This document shows, piece by piece, positions 53,167 to 61,190 of a stretch of DNA of 64,000 nucleotides; position 1 is the stretch's first letter, and each line of letters opens with the position of its first letter. The notes below the pieces were generated by a model. The model saw nothing but the letters and a program-made list of their open reading frames with translations, had not been told where the DNA came from and did not search any database. Source of the DNA: Ampullimonas aquatilis. GTDB lineage: Bacteria; Pseudomonadota; Gammaproteobacteria; Burkholderiales; Burkholderiaceae_D. The DNA lies in the NCBI RefSeq assembly GCF_049675895.1, contig NZ_CP183834.1:620001-684000 (forward strand). Direction: 5' to 3'. Both the position numbers and the translations under genes were made by a program.

Positions 53167-53766
53167 TTATTTTTTGAGTGCAGTGACAACCTTGAATTTG
53201 ATGGTGACGTCATCGGCCACCACATCGGTATCTTTCCACTCGCCTTCGCCGATATTAAAAGTCAGACGTTTGATCGGCAGAGCACCTTCAAAGACCTGGC
53301 CTGCGGCGTCAGTCTTATAGCTCACAGGGATTGTGACATCAATCGTTTTGCCCTTGATGGAGAGTTTGCCGGTGGCTTCATACTTGCCGGATGTTGCGCC
53401 GGCCTTGATGGCGCTGGTCACAAAACTGGCTTTGGGAAACTGTGCTGCATTAAACCAGGTCTTTTTGGCAACTTCGGCGTTGTAGGCGGCGTCACCCAGG
53501 TCAAAGCTGGCGACATCAATTTCCACCGTGGCTTTGGAGGTGGCCAGCTTGGCTGGGTCAAAGTCGACTTGTGCCGTAAACTTGTTGAATTTTGCATCAA
53601 CGCCCACACCCATTTGCTTGAACGTGATGACAACGGCGCTTTTGCTGGCGTCAACCGTTTGCGCATAGACCGACCAGGTAGCCAGTACGGCTGTGCCTGC
53701 CAGCAAACTTGCCAGCAAGCTGCTGCCGAGCTTTTTGTGTGTGGTGGAAATCAGTGTGGTGATCAT
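53167..53766 (-). CDS. YceI-family periplasmic protein (2)
   Basis: A 199-residue exported protein of the same family as its neighbour but only distantly similar. Signal peptide about 1-35 (SLLAGTAVLATWSVYAQ). VDASKSAVVITFKQMGVGVD, FNKFTAQVDFDPAKLATSKA, KATVEIDVASFDLGD and KLSIKGKTIDVTIPVSY match YceI. Paired YceI genes beside a cytochrome b561 are common in proteobacteria and suggest a redox or quinone-related role. Confidence 0.9.
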   Translation of the reverse strand: MITTLISTTHKKLGSSLLASLLAGTAVLATWSVYAQTVDASKSAVVITFKQMGVGVDAKFNKFTAQVDFDPAKLATSKATVEIDVASFDLGDAAYNAEVAKKTWFNAAQFPKASFVTSAIKAGATSGKYEATGKLSIKGKTIDVTIPVSYKTDAAGQVFEGALPIKRLTFNIGEGEWKDTDVVADDVTIKFKVVTALKK

Positions 53767-53774
53767 GGTGTTCC

Positions 53775-54326
53775 TTACTTAAATTTAGGCAACATGCGCG
53801 TGAGCACATTGTCGCGATCAATGAAGTGATGTTTGAGGGCCGCGGCCACATGCACAATAAACAGTGCCAGCAGGCCATTGGCAAATAGCTCGTGAACTTC
53901 AATCAACTGGTCTGCCAGTTCCTTGTTTTTTTCAATCAATACCGGCAGTTTGAACAGGCCCAGATAAACGATGGGATAACCGGATGCCAGGCTGTAAAAA
54001 TAGCCGGTCACGGGCAGGGCAAAAAACAGAAAATAAAAAATCATGTGAGTGGCAGATGACGCCTTGGCCTGCCAGACCGGCATGCCAGCCGGATTGGCGG
54101 GTGGTGTGTTGAACATGCGCCATAGCAAACGCAAACCTGCCAGGCCGAAAATGGTCACACCGAGCCATTTGTGCCAGTTGATGAACTTGATCTTGGTCGG
54201 GGTGATACCTTCAATATCAGCCGCCTGGCTACCCAAAATAAAGGCCGCAATGATCAGGATGGCCATCAGCCAATGGAGTAACTTGGCGATGCTGCTGTAG
54301 TCTTGTGATGGGGAAGTGGTGTTCAT
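53775..54326 (-). CDS. Cytochrome b561-family protein
   Basis: A 183-residue inner-membrane dihaem cytochrome with four helices. The haem ligands are expected in SIAKLLHWLMAILIIAAF (His), NWHKWLGVTIFGLAGLRLLW (His), SSATHMIFYFLFFALPVTGY (His) and VHELFANGLLALFIVHVAAA-type helix 4 (His pair). It can pass electrons between quinones and periplasmic partners. Nine bases before the YceI gene that follows. Confidence 0.92.
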   Translation of the reverse strand: MNTTSPSQDYSSIAKLLHWLMAILIIAAFILGSQAADIEGITPTKIKFINWHKWLGVTIFGLAGLRLLWRMFNTPPANPAGMPVWQAKASSATHMIFYFLFFALPVTGYFYSLASGYPIVYLGLFKLPVLIEKNKELADQLIEVHELFANGLLALFIVHVAAALKHHFIDRDNVLTRMLPKFK

Positions 54327-54354
54327 AAAAAGCTTCTTTGAGAATGGTCAATAT

Positions 54355-54807
54355 TTAATTATTCAAGTTTTCTGTGACAAGCAGTGTTTGTTTGAGCTTG
54401 TCCAGTTGTTGTTCCAGTGCGCTAAAGTCACTGGACTGAAATGCCTTGAATAACTGTGTGCAATGACGCAGCATTTTGGGGAAGGCTTCAGCAAAGAAGG
54501 TTTCACCCTGTGGGGTCAGGCGCACAATGGTGCTGCGTTTATCCGAGCAATGATCGCAGCGCGACACCAGTTGCAGCTTTTCCAGTCGATCCACGACGCC
54601 AGTCAGCGTGCCTTTGGTGATCAGCGTTTTTTCACCCAACTCCTTAAACGTCATGCCATCGGTATTGCCCAGCGTGGCAATGATGTCAAATTGCGGTGGC
54701 GTTATGCCCAACGCACGTGTCATTTCGGCAGAGCGCCTTTCAAAAAGGTGATAGCACTCGGCGAGCAGTCGCAGACTTTTAAGCGGACGTTTGTTCATAA
54801 CTTTCAT
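54355..54807 (-). CDS. MarR-family transcription regulator
   Basis: A 150-residue winged-helix repressor. Core: MTRALGITPPQFDIIATLGN, MTFKELGEKTLITKGTLTGV, VDRLEKLQLVSRCDHCSDKR and STIVRLTPQGETFFAEAFPK. Two cysteines in CDHC (within the wing region) are unusual and might sense metal or oxidants. Start may be ATG 54807 or 54798. It heads the b561/YceI genes and a 24-bp palindrome overlaps its start, so it likely represses its own operon. Confidence 0.92.
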   Translation of the reverse strand: MKVMNKRPLKSLRLLAECYHLFERRSAEMTRALGITPPQFDIIATLGNTDGMTFKELGEKTLITKGTLTGVVDRLEKLQLVSRCDHCSDKRSTIVRLTPQGETFFAEAFPKMLRHCTQLFKAFQSSDFSALEQQLDKLKQTLLVTENLNN

Positions 54808-54829
54808 TTAGTTCTAACTAGAACTAAAT
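54806..54829. promoter_or_regulatory. Probable MarR operator (24-bp palindrome)
   Basis: ATTTAGTTCTA, AC, TAGAACTAAAT: perfect 11-bp arms overlapping the possible ATG 54807. The size and AT-rich symmetric form suit a MarR dimer. Confidence 0.65.
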
Positions 54830-54865
54830 ATAGGTGATTTCAAATGACTTGGCAAGTGCCAATAA

Positions 54866-55018
54866 AAAAGGCTTATTGCTGATGAGGGATTAGAGAGCTT
54901 CGGTGTGAAAAAGTTCGATGCCGAACTAATTAGTTCGGCCGAGGTGACGGTGTTGCCGCTTGAAGGTGATGAATATGAGGCGTTAGCGACAGCGGATATT
55001 TGTTTATTGCGGCGGTGA
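54866..55018 (+). pseudogene. Possible short gene remnant
   Basis: A coding-like frame of 50 codons (AELISSAEVTVLPLEGDEYE, ALATADICLLRR to the stop) with only a GTG (54905) as start. No family recognised. It contains the perfect palindrome CCGAACTAATTAGTTCGG (54921-54938), whose GAACTA words resemble the MarR operator nearby. The 380-base gap 54808-55187 otherwise holds only the operator and a terminator. Confidence 0.25.
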
Positions 55019-55124
55019 TCGGGTTGGCGACATGACTACAACGGGGCTACTATGGTGGGTTCTGGTTGTTTGGGAGCGACATGGAGTATTTTTTAAAGGG
55101 TAGTAATTACGTACTATAGGTGTT

Positions 55125-55161
55125 AAAAAACCATCATACCCCATAAGAGTATGATGGTTTT
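55125..55161. terminator. Rho-independent terminator, mainly for purB
   Basis: AAAAAACCATCATAC, 9-base loop, GTATGATGGTTTT. The six A become six T on the minus strand, just after the purB stop at 55188. Confidence 0.8.
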
Positions 55162-55187
55162 GGCGTGAAATTCGGGCTGGGGTGAAC

Positions 55188-56582
55188 TTAAATTCGCTTG
55201 GCCAGTTCTGCCGCTTTACCGGTGTAGCTGCCCGGCGTCATATTGAGCAGCAAATTTTTGGCTTCGGCTGGAATCGCCAGGCCTTCAATAAAGACTTGCA
55301 GGGCTTCTCGGGTGATACCTTTGCCACGGGTCAGCTCTTTTAGCTGTTCATACGGGTTTTCAATGCCATAACGGCGCATCACCGTTTGCACTGGTTCGGC
55401 CAGCACTTCCCAGGTGGCGTCGAGGTCTTCGGCCAGTTTGGCCGGATTGACTTCCAGCTTGTTCAAGCCGCGCAGGCAGGACTCATACGCCAACAGGCTA
55501 TAACCCAATGCCACGCCGATATTGCGCAGCACGGTCGAGTCGGTCAGATCGCGTTGCCAGCGTGACACTGGCAGTTTTTCGGCCAGATGTTTGAGCAGTG
55601 CATTGGCAATGCCCAAATTACCTTCGGAGTTTTCAAAGTCGATCGGGTTGACCTTGTGCGGCATGGTGGACGAACCAATCTCGCCGGCCTTGAGTTTTTG
55701 TTTGAAATAACCCACCGAGATATAGCCCCAGATGTCACGGTTCAGATCCAGCAGAATCGTGTTGGCGCGGGCGACGGCGTCAAACAGTTCAGCCATGTAG
55801 TCATGCGGTTCAATCTGAATGGTGTAGGGGTTGAAGGTCAGACCGAGTTCGCTCTCAATGACATTTTTTGAAAAAGCTTCCCAATCAAAATGGGGATAGG
55901 CCGACAGATGCGCGTTATAGTTACCCACGGCACCATTCATCTTGCCCAATATTTGCACTTGCTCAATCCGTACCAAGGCACGCTGCAAACGCGCTGCGAC
56001 GTTGGCCAGCTCCTTGCCCAGCGTGGTTGGTGAGGCAGGTTGACCATGAGTGCGTGCCAGCATTGGCAACGCAGCGTGGGTGTGCGCCGCCTCAACCAGA
56101 TAAGCCAGGACTTTGTTCAGGGTGGGCACAATCACTTCATCGCGCGCGGCCTTGAGCATCATGCCGTGTGAGGTGTTGTTGATGTCTTCCGATGTGCAGG
56201 CAAAGTGGATGAACTCGGCAGCTTTGGCCAGCTCGGCATTGCCAGCCACTTTTTCCTTGAGCCAGTACTCCACCGCTTTCACATCGTGGTTAGTGACTTT
56301 TTCAATATCCTTGATGCGCTGTGCATCGGCTTCGCCAAACTGGCTGACCAGGCTGTCGAGCAGGGCGACGCTATCGTTTGAAAATACATCGATTTCGCTG
56401 AAACCGGCACGGGACAAGGCCTTGAGCCAGGAGATTTCGACCTTGACGCGATGTTTCATAAAGCCAGCTTCGGACAAGATCGGGCGCAACGCGGCGGTTT
56501 TGCTGCCATAGCGACCATCCAGTGGTGACAGGGCAGATAATTCGGAAAGTTCGGTAAAAGCAGGGGCAGTGTGATCGGTCAT
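55188..56582 (-). CDS. purB: Adenylosuccinate lyase
   Basis: A 464-residue enzyme that acts twice in purine synthesis (SAICAR and adenylosuccinate cleavage). It begins LSALSPLDGRYGSKTAALRP, has FIHFACTSEDINNTSHGMML, MLARTHGQPASPTTLGKELA (catalytic His), and the signature loop GSSTMPHKVNPIDFENSEGN. ATG 56582 gives the family start; the frame extends to 56648. Full length, transcribed alone. Confidence 0.96.
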   Translation of the reverse strand: MTDHTAPAFTELSELSALSPLDGRYGSKTAALRPILSEAGFMKHRVKVEISWLKALSRAGFSEIDVFSNDSVALLDSLVSQFGEADAQRIKDIEKVTNHDVKAVEYWLKEKVAGNAELAKAAEFIHFACTSEDINNTSHGMMLKAARDEVIVPTLNKVLAYLVEAAHTHAALPMLARTHGQPASPTTLGKELANVAARLQRALVRIEQVQILGKMNGAVGNYNAHLSAYPHFDWEAFSKNVIESELGLTFNPYTIQIEPHDYMAELFDAVARANTILLDLNRDIWGYISVGYFKQKLKAGEIGSSTMPHKVNPIDFENSEGNLGIANALLKHLAEKLPVSRWQRDLTDSTVLRNIGVALGYSLLAYESCLRGLNKLEVNPAKLAEDLDATWEVLAEPVQTVMRRYGIENPYEQLKELTRGKGITREALQVFIEGLAIPAEAKNLLLNMTPGSYTGKAAELAKRI

Positions 56583-56824
56583 GAGGTTTAACAGGCAGGA
56601 AGATGAAATAGAACAAAAGGTGAGTGCATGCGTGTCACAATCCGGCAATCCGGTAGGAAAACCTTGGTCAAAGCCAGGACTGTTGCGACATCTTGAAAGC
56701 TAATGGGCGATTTTACCATCCGTGCTGTTGCGAGCCCGCTGCAGATTTTTTATGACCGTTTGCCAATGCCAACAATTAAAAGGCGCAATGCTATACTTTT
56801 GCCGACCTATACCGTGAAAACAAC

Positions 56825-57433
56825 ATGAAACTCATTGGCTCCCTTACCAGCCCTTACGTACGCAAAGTGCGGATTGTGCTGTCTGAAAAAAAGATTGATT
56901 ACAAGTTCGAACTTGAAAACGTTTGGCAGCCCGACACGCATATCCAGAACTATAACCCGTTGGGCAAGGTGCCGTGTCTGATCATGGAAGACGGTGGCGC
57001 CGTGTTTGACTCACGCGTGATTGTGGAATATCTCGACACCATTTCACCGGTGGCGCGATTGATTCCAGCCTCTGGTCGCAGCCGGGTTGAGGTGCGTTGC
57101 TGGGAAGCCCTGGCCGATGGTTTGCTGGATGCTGCGGTAGCTGTCCGTCTTGAAAAGTTGCGCTCCATTGAAAAGCAGGAACAAAGCTGGCTTGATCGTC
57201 AATACAAAAAAATTCATGCCGCCTTGACCGCCATGTCCAATGGGTTGGCTGGCAAACCGTTTTGCACCGGTGTCAGCTATAACCTGGCCGATCTGGCAAC
57301 CGGCACGGCACTTTGCTACCTGGACTTCCGTTTCCCCGAGCTGGATTGGCGTTCCGCTCATCCCAATCTGGATAAACTCAGTTTGAAACTCGTTGCCCGT
57401 CAATCCTTTCTGGATACGCGCCCCGAGGAGTAA
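56825..57433 (+). CDS. Glutathione S-transferase family protein
   Basis: A 202-residue protein. The N-terminal thioredoxin-like domain has KLIGSLTSPYVRKVRIVLSE (Ser active-site region), NPLGKVPCLIMEDGGAVFDS (cis-Pro) and RVIVEYLD; the C-terminal domain is helical with ALADGLLDAAVAVRLE and NLADLATGTALCYLDFRF. Close in outline to YibF-type GSTs. Its stop overlaps the start of the sensor kinase (TAATG), so the two may be cotranscribed, but a functional link is not known. Confidence 0.9.
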   Translation: MKLIGSLTSPYVRKVRIVLSEKKIDYKFELENVWQPDTHIQNYNPLGKVPCLIMEDGGAVFDSRVIVEYLDTISPVARLIPASGRSRVEVRCWEALADGLLDAAVAVRLEKLRSIEKQEQSWLDRQYKKIHAALTAMSNGLAGKPFCTGVSYNLADLATGTALCYLDFRFPELDWRSAHPNLDKLSLKLVARQSFLDTRPEE

Positions 57434-58959
57434 TGAGGCCATCCGGCATGGCCGATCCACTGAGTCCATCAACGCCCACCCCTGCACGGCGGCTATTCGG
57501 CAGGCTGCCGCTGCTTTCGTATCCGCGTTCCTTTTTTGCTTTGTTGATCATGGGCTTCATGCTCATCTGTTCGCCACTGGTGATTTCACTGGCACGCTCG
57601 GTGGTCTATGCTGATCAACTGGCTCTGCAAAGCGAGCAGGCAGTGCGTAAGGCGGCGCAGGCTTCTGAAGAGGGGCGCGTACTGTCTGAGACACTGACGG
57701 CGATGGAACGCAGTGTTCGGCAATATCAGGTGTTGGGTGATACCGCTTTGCTGAAAAACTATGCGGCCTTGCACGAGCAGTTTGGTGAGACAGCCAAAAC
57801 CTTGTCGGCCTTGGCCAATGAACCGCATTTGCTGGAAACCGTCCAACAATTGATGAGGAAAGAAGTGGCGCTCAATGCCATGTTGATTGTCAGCAATTTC
57901 AAAATGACTTCGTTTGAAGAGTTTGACATGCTGACCTTGCTCGGCAATCAAGTGACCTTGGGTGCCAATCGCTTGATTGATCGCGAGGTGGATGGTCTGC
58001 TGGCAGCAGCAGATAAATCGCAACGCAAATCCTTGCTGTTTGCTGCAGTGAGTATTCCTCTGGCCTTGCTGTTGGCGGCAGTATTGGCTTATGCGATTGC
58101 CAAGCCGGTCAGACAGATCGATCAGGCGATCAATCGCTTGGGTAATGCCGAGCTGAATACGCCAATCAAGGTCGGTGGGCCAGAAGATTTGCGCCTGCTT
58201 GGTGAACGTTTGGACTGGTTGAGAAGACGCCTGGCCACGCTGGAAGCGCAGCGTGCCAAGTTGCTGGCCAATGTGTCCCATGATCTGAAAACCCCTTTGG
58301 CGTCGATCCATCAGGGGGTTGAGTTATTGAATGATGAAGTGCTTGGCCCATTGCAGCCTTCACAAAAAGAAGTGGTGCAGATCATGGCGCATAGTGCGGA
58401 AGATTTAAAGGCGCGGATTGGTGACTTGCTGTCGATGGATGAAGGTATTTTGCGGGATACGCCACTTAATCTGGGGCCGGTTGATTTGGGTGGCTTGACA
58501 CGGGCGGTGATTGATCGGCATCGCTTGCATGCACGAGGGCGTGGTGTGCATTTCAAAATGAATTTGCAGCCGGTGGTGGTGCATGGTGATACAGAAAAAT
58601 TGCGTGTGATCATTGATAATCTGGTTTCCAATGCGGTGAAGTTTTCACCCGAGCGAGGCGAGATTGAAATGTCATTGAATTTGGATCAAGGTGAAGCCTG
58701 TCTGGATGTACAGGATGAAGGCCCCGGCATTGCGCAGGCCGAGCGGGAGAAGATCTTTGATGCCCGTTTTAAAGGTGCGTTGCAGGTTGATGCGGCCGTT
58801 GCCGGTAGTGGTTTGGGTTTGGCCATTGCCCGGGAGTTTGCGCTGGCGCATGGCGGTACCGTCAAGCTGCTGGAACGTCCACCACGCAAGACCATGGCGG
58901 GACGCGGTAGCCATTTTCAGTTGCGTCTGCCCGGCGCAACACTTACGGATAACACTTAA
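57433..58959 (+). CDS. glrK: Sensor histidine kinase, GlrK/QseE type
   Basis: A 508-residue membrane kinase. Helix 1 (FFALLIMGFMLICSPLVISL, about 35-55), a helical periplasmic sensor domain (to about 195), helix 2 (LLFAAVSIPLALLLAAVLAY), HAMP, HisKA with His283 in LLANVSHDLKTPLASIHQG, and HATPase_c (VIIDNLVSNAVKFSPERGEI; GSGLGLAIAREFALAHGGTV). With the following lipoprotein and sigma-54 regulator it forms the three-gene set known as glrK-qseG-glrR (qseEGF) in enterobacteria. The symbol rests mainly on this order. Confidence 0.85.
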   Translation: MRPSGMADPLSPSTPTPARRLFGRLPLLSYPRSFFALLIMGFMLICSPLVISLARSVVYADQLALQSEQAVRKAAQASEEGRVLSETLTAMERSVRQYQVLGDTALLKNYAALHEQFGETAKTLSALANEPHLLETVQQLMRKEVALNAMLIVSNFKMTSFEEFDMLTLLGNQVTLGANRLIDREVDGLLAAADKSQRKSLLFAAVSIPLALLLAAVLAYAIAKPVRQIDQAINRLGNAELNTPIKVGGPEDLRLLGERLDWLRRRLATLEAQRAKLLANVSHDLKTPLASIHQGVELLNDEVLGPLQPSQKEVVQIMAHSAEDLKARIGDLLSMDEGILRDTPLNLGPVDLGGLTRAVIDRHRLHARGRGVHFKMNLQPVVVHGDTEKLRVIIDNLVSNAVKFSPERGEIEMSLNLDQGEACLDVQDEGPGIAQAEREKIFDARFKGALQVDAAVAGSGLGLAIAREFALAHGGTVKLLERPPRKTMAGRGSHFQLRLPGATLTDNT

Positions 58960-59426
58960 TGAAAATATTGAAATTTTCTATCATTGGCTTGATGGCCTTG
59001 CTGTCTGCTTGTGCCGTACAACCTGTAGAGACCAAGCCCGAAGCCTTGCGCTCGGCACCAGAAGCCAGTCTGCTGGAAAAAGCGACGGATATGGCTTTGG
59101 CGCTGTTTTCCACGGAGAAAAAAAATGAGGCGGCTTTGGAGGATTGTCAGCGCATGCAGGCCGAATTGCAAAAGCAGCAAACGCGCGCCCTGGATGAACA
59201 GCGACGAGCCGATGAAGCCAGTCGGCGGGCTGAGTCTGAACAAAAACGTGCTGATGGTGAGCTGCGTCGTTCCGACTATTTGACCGAGCGTTTGCGACAG
59301 GCTGACGCACGAGTGATTGAGTTGCAGGCCAAGCTTGATGCTTTAAAGGGTATTGAAAAGAGTTTGAATGAACGCGGTAATCATGGCGGTGGTGCGGTGC
59401 GCTCACCCGCGGAGCGTAAGGAGTAA
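58959..59426 (+). CDS. QseG-like lipoprotein
   Basis: A 155-residue lipoprotein: lipobox LMALLSAC with Cys18. Residues about 50-135 form a long charged coiled coil (CQRMQAELQKQQTRALDEQR, RRAESEQKRADGELRRSDY). It has the position and shape of QseG, the outer-membrane lipoprotein that controls the GlrK kinase, though sequence similarity is limited to general character. Its ATG overlaps the kinase stop by one base. Confidence 0.75.
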   Translation: MKILKFSIIGLMALLSACAVQPVETKPEALRSAPEASLLEKATDMALALFSTEKKNEAALEDCQRMQAELQKQQTRALDEQRRADEASRRAESEQKRADGELRRSDYLTERLRQADARVIELQAKLDALKGIEKSLNERGNHGGGAVRSPAERKE

Positions 59427-59428
59427 TC

Positions 59429-60790
59429 ATGCTTGGCCGAATATTGATCGTTGATGATGATGCTTCGCTGTTAAAGCTGCTGGCTTTGCGTCTGGAAGCT
59501 GAAGGCTATGAAGTTCGTAGCGCCGAAGATGGTCAGCGCGCCTTGCTGATCCTGCAAAGCTTTGCGGCCGATCTGGTAGTGTCTGATTTGCGCATGGATG
59601 GCATGGATGGCTTGGGTCTGTTTGCCGCAATCCAGCGTGATCACTCCGGCATTCCGGTCATCATTCTCACTGCACACGGCTCGATTCCCGATGCGGTACA
59701 GGCAACACGGATGGGTGTTTCGGCGTTTTTGACCAAACCATTTGAAGCCAAAGCCTTGCTGGCAGAAATTGAACGCTTGATTCCCCTGGGCAGTCGCACT
59801 GATAACGCACTACCTGCCTGGCGCCTGCCGATTGTGACGCGTAATCCCAAAATGGAAGCCTTGCTGGATGTGGTGGAGCGCCTGGGGCGTAACAAGGCCA
59901 GTGTGCTCATTACCGGGCCATCTGGTGCGGGTAAGGAGCTGATCGCCACGGCGATTCATGCGGCTGGTCTCAATGACAAGGCGCCCTTTATCGCTGTTAA
60001 TTGTGGTGCGGTGCCTGAACCTTTATTGGAGTCCGAACTGTTTGGTTATGTGAAGGGTGCGTTTACCGGTGCGGTGCGCGATAACCCCGGACTGATTCGC
60101 TCTGCCGACGGTGGTACCTTGTTTCTGGATGAGATCGGCGACATGCCACTGGCCTTGCAGGTCAAGCTGTTGCGTGTCTTGCAGGAGCGCAAGGTGCGGC
60201 CGGTCGGTGGTACACAGGAAAAGGACGTGGATGTGCGTCTGATTACGGCGACACACCGCAATCTGTCTGAGGAAATGAGCCAGGGTCGCTTCAGGGAAGA
60301 TCTTTACTACCGACTCAATGTGGTGACGCTGGAAGTGCCGGCATTGGCCGAGCGGCGCGAAGACATTCCCTTATTGGCGCAGCATTTTGCGCGCACGATT
60401 GCGGAAAAATATCGTTGTCCGGTACCCAAGATTGCTTCCGATGCGATGGAGTTGCTGATGACTGCACCTTGGCCCGGCAATGTGCGTCAGCTGTACAACG
60501 TGATCGAGCAGTCAGTGGCACTGGCCGATATTCCTGCGCAAGGTAGCGAAGGCGCGGTGATTACCGGTTTACGGATCCGTGAAGCGCTGCGTGATACCGC
60601 TGGTAATGCAATACCGTCATTGGCTGATGCCAAGACGCAATTTGAGCGTGATTATCTGGTGCAGATTTTACGGATGACAGAAGGTAATGTGGCGCAGGCA
60701 GCACTGATTGCGCAACGCAATCGCACGGAATTTTATCGCCTGATGCAAAAGCATGGACTGGATGCACAGTTGTTTAAAGGCAACGATTAA
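59429..60790 (+). CDS. glrR: Sigma-54-dependent response regulator, GlrR/QseF type
   Basis: A 453-residue NtrC-family activator. Receiver domain (1-120) with Asp53 in VSDLRMDGMDG; AAA+ domain (about 135-375) with Walker A GPSGAGKEL, the sigma-54 contact loop GAFTGA (210-215), and Walker B GGTLFLDEIGDM; C-terminal Fis-type helix-turn-helix (EGNVAQAALIAQRNRTEFYR). It follows the lipoprotein by two bases. A predicted sigma-54 promoter and a small RNA lie directly downstream, making them its likely target. Confidence 0.9.
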   Translation: MLGRILIVDDDASLLKLLALRLEAEGYEVRSAEDGQRALLILQSFAADLVVSDLRMDGMDGLGLFAAIQRDHSGIPVIILTAHGSIPDAVQATRMGVSAFLTKPFEAKALLAEIERLIPLGSRTDNALPAWRLPIVTRNPKMEALLDVVERLGRNKASVLITGPSGAGKELIATAIHAAGLNDKAPFIAVNCGAVPEPLLESELFGYVKGAFTGAVRDNPGLIRSADGGTLFLDEIGDMPLALQVKLLRVLQERKVRPVGGTQEKDVDVRLITATHRNLSEEMSQGRFREDLYYRLNVVTLEVPALAERREDIPLLAQHFARTIAEKYRCPVPKIASDAMELLMTAPWPGNVRQLYNVIEQSVALADIPAQGSEGAVITGLRIREALRDTAGNAIPSLADAKTQFERDYLVQILRMTEGNVAQAALIAQRNRTEFYRLMQKHGLDAQLFKGND

Positions 60791-60800
60791 ATCGGCGATC

Positions 60801-60914
60801 TGTCGCTTTCTTTGACATTTTCACCGACTTGTCGTCGCCTTTTAGCGACTCCGCAAATGACGCTATAGCGTCATTTTTTTCAATTTGACAAATATGTGTC
60901 GCCAATTAGCGACG
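60801..60914. promoter_or_regulatory. Three predicted GlrR-type upstream activator sites
   Basis: TGTC, 9 bases, GACA (60801-60817); CGTC, 10 bases, GACT (60833-60850, core GTCGC/GCGAC inverted repeat 60834-60849); TGTC, 10 bases, GACG (60897-60914). The consensus reported for QseF/GlrR in enterobacteria is TGTC-N10-GACA. They lie about 65-180 bases upstream of the sigma-54 promoter, the usual distance for enhancer sites. Confidence 0.55.
60855..60880 (+). terminator. Terminator of the glrK-qseG-glrR unit
   Basis: AAATGACGC, TATA, GCGTCATTT followed by further T. It lies between the second and third activator sites. Confidence 0.75.
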
Positions 60915-60968
60915 ATATCTTGTTGTATCGCATTAAGAAAAAATTTTAAGTCATTGTTTAAATTGGTG

Positions 60969-60998
60969 TTTACAAAATGGCACATTCTGTGCAATAGT
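60969..60998 (+). promoter_or_regulatory. Overlapping sigma-54 and sigma-70 promoters
   Basis: TGGCAC-ATTCT-GTGCA (60978-60993) fits the sigma-54 consensus TGGCAC-N5-TTGCW with one mismatch and correct GG to GC spacing. TTTACA (60969-60974), 18 bases, AATAGT (60993-60998) is a fair sigma-70 promoter. Both predict a start at about 61004-61005. Confidence 0.7.
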
Positions 60999-61003
60999 AC
61001 GTT

Positions 61004-61115
61004 CACTTCAGTGCAATTAACAGTTTTTGTGCTGGGGTGTTCCCTGATCATCGCAATTCCCCAATGCGATGGTTCTTTCAACCGCTGTGGCTTACCACAG
61101 CGGTTTTTTATTTTT
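61004..61115 (+). ncRNA. Predicted sigma-54-dependent small RNA, about 110 nt
   Basis: No open frame. Predicted structure: a short 5' hairpin (CAC, TTCA, GTG), a central stem CATCGCA/TGCGATG around a C-rich loop, and a terminator stem AACCGCTGTGG, CTTA, CCACAGCGGTT (61080-61105) followed by a long T-rich tail suited to Hfq. It sits just downstream of the glrR-like gene with activator sites in front. The arrangement resembles GlmY of enterobacteria, but no sequence likeness to GlmY or GlmZ is evident to me. Confidence 0.6.
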
Positions 61116-61116
61116 T

Positions 61117-61190
61117 AGGGTGTATGTTTATTTTTCATCTGCTTAAGTGCGTATTTATTAGTCTTTATAAGATACCACTGGGTAGTATTA
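61117..61190 (-). repeat. Dispersed intergenic element, copy G
   Basis: Minus-strand reading: left end AATACTACCCAGTGGTAT, core CTAATAAATACGCACTTAAG, right end AAACATACACCCT. Its hairpin end runs into the stop codon of the following minus-strand gene (61188-61190). Confidence 0.65.

Noticed and set aside
55082..55124. Possible ninth copy of the dispersed element before the purB terminator
   Set aside because: It has GGAGTAT and ACTATAGGTG-like ends, but the ACGCACTTA core is absent and spacing is wrong.
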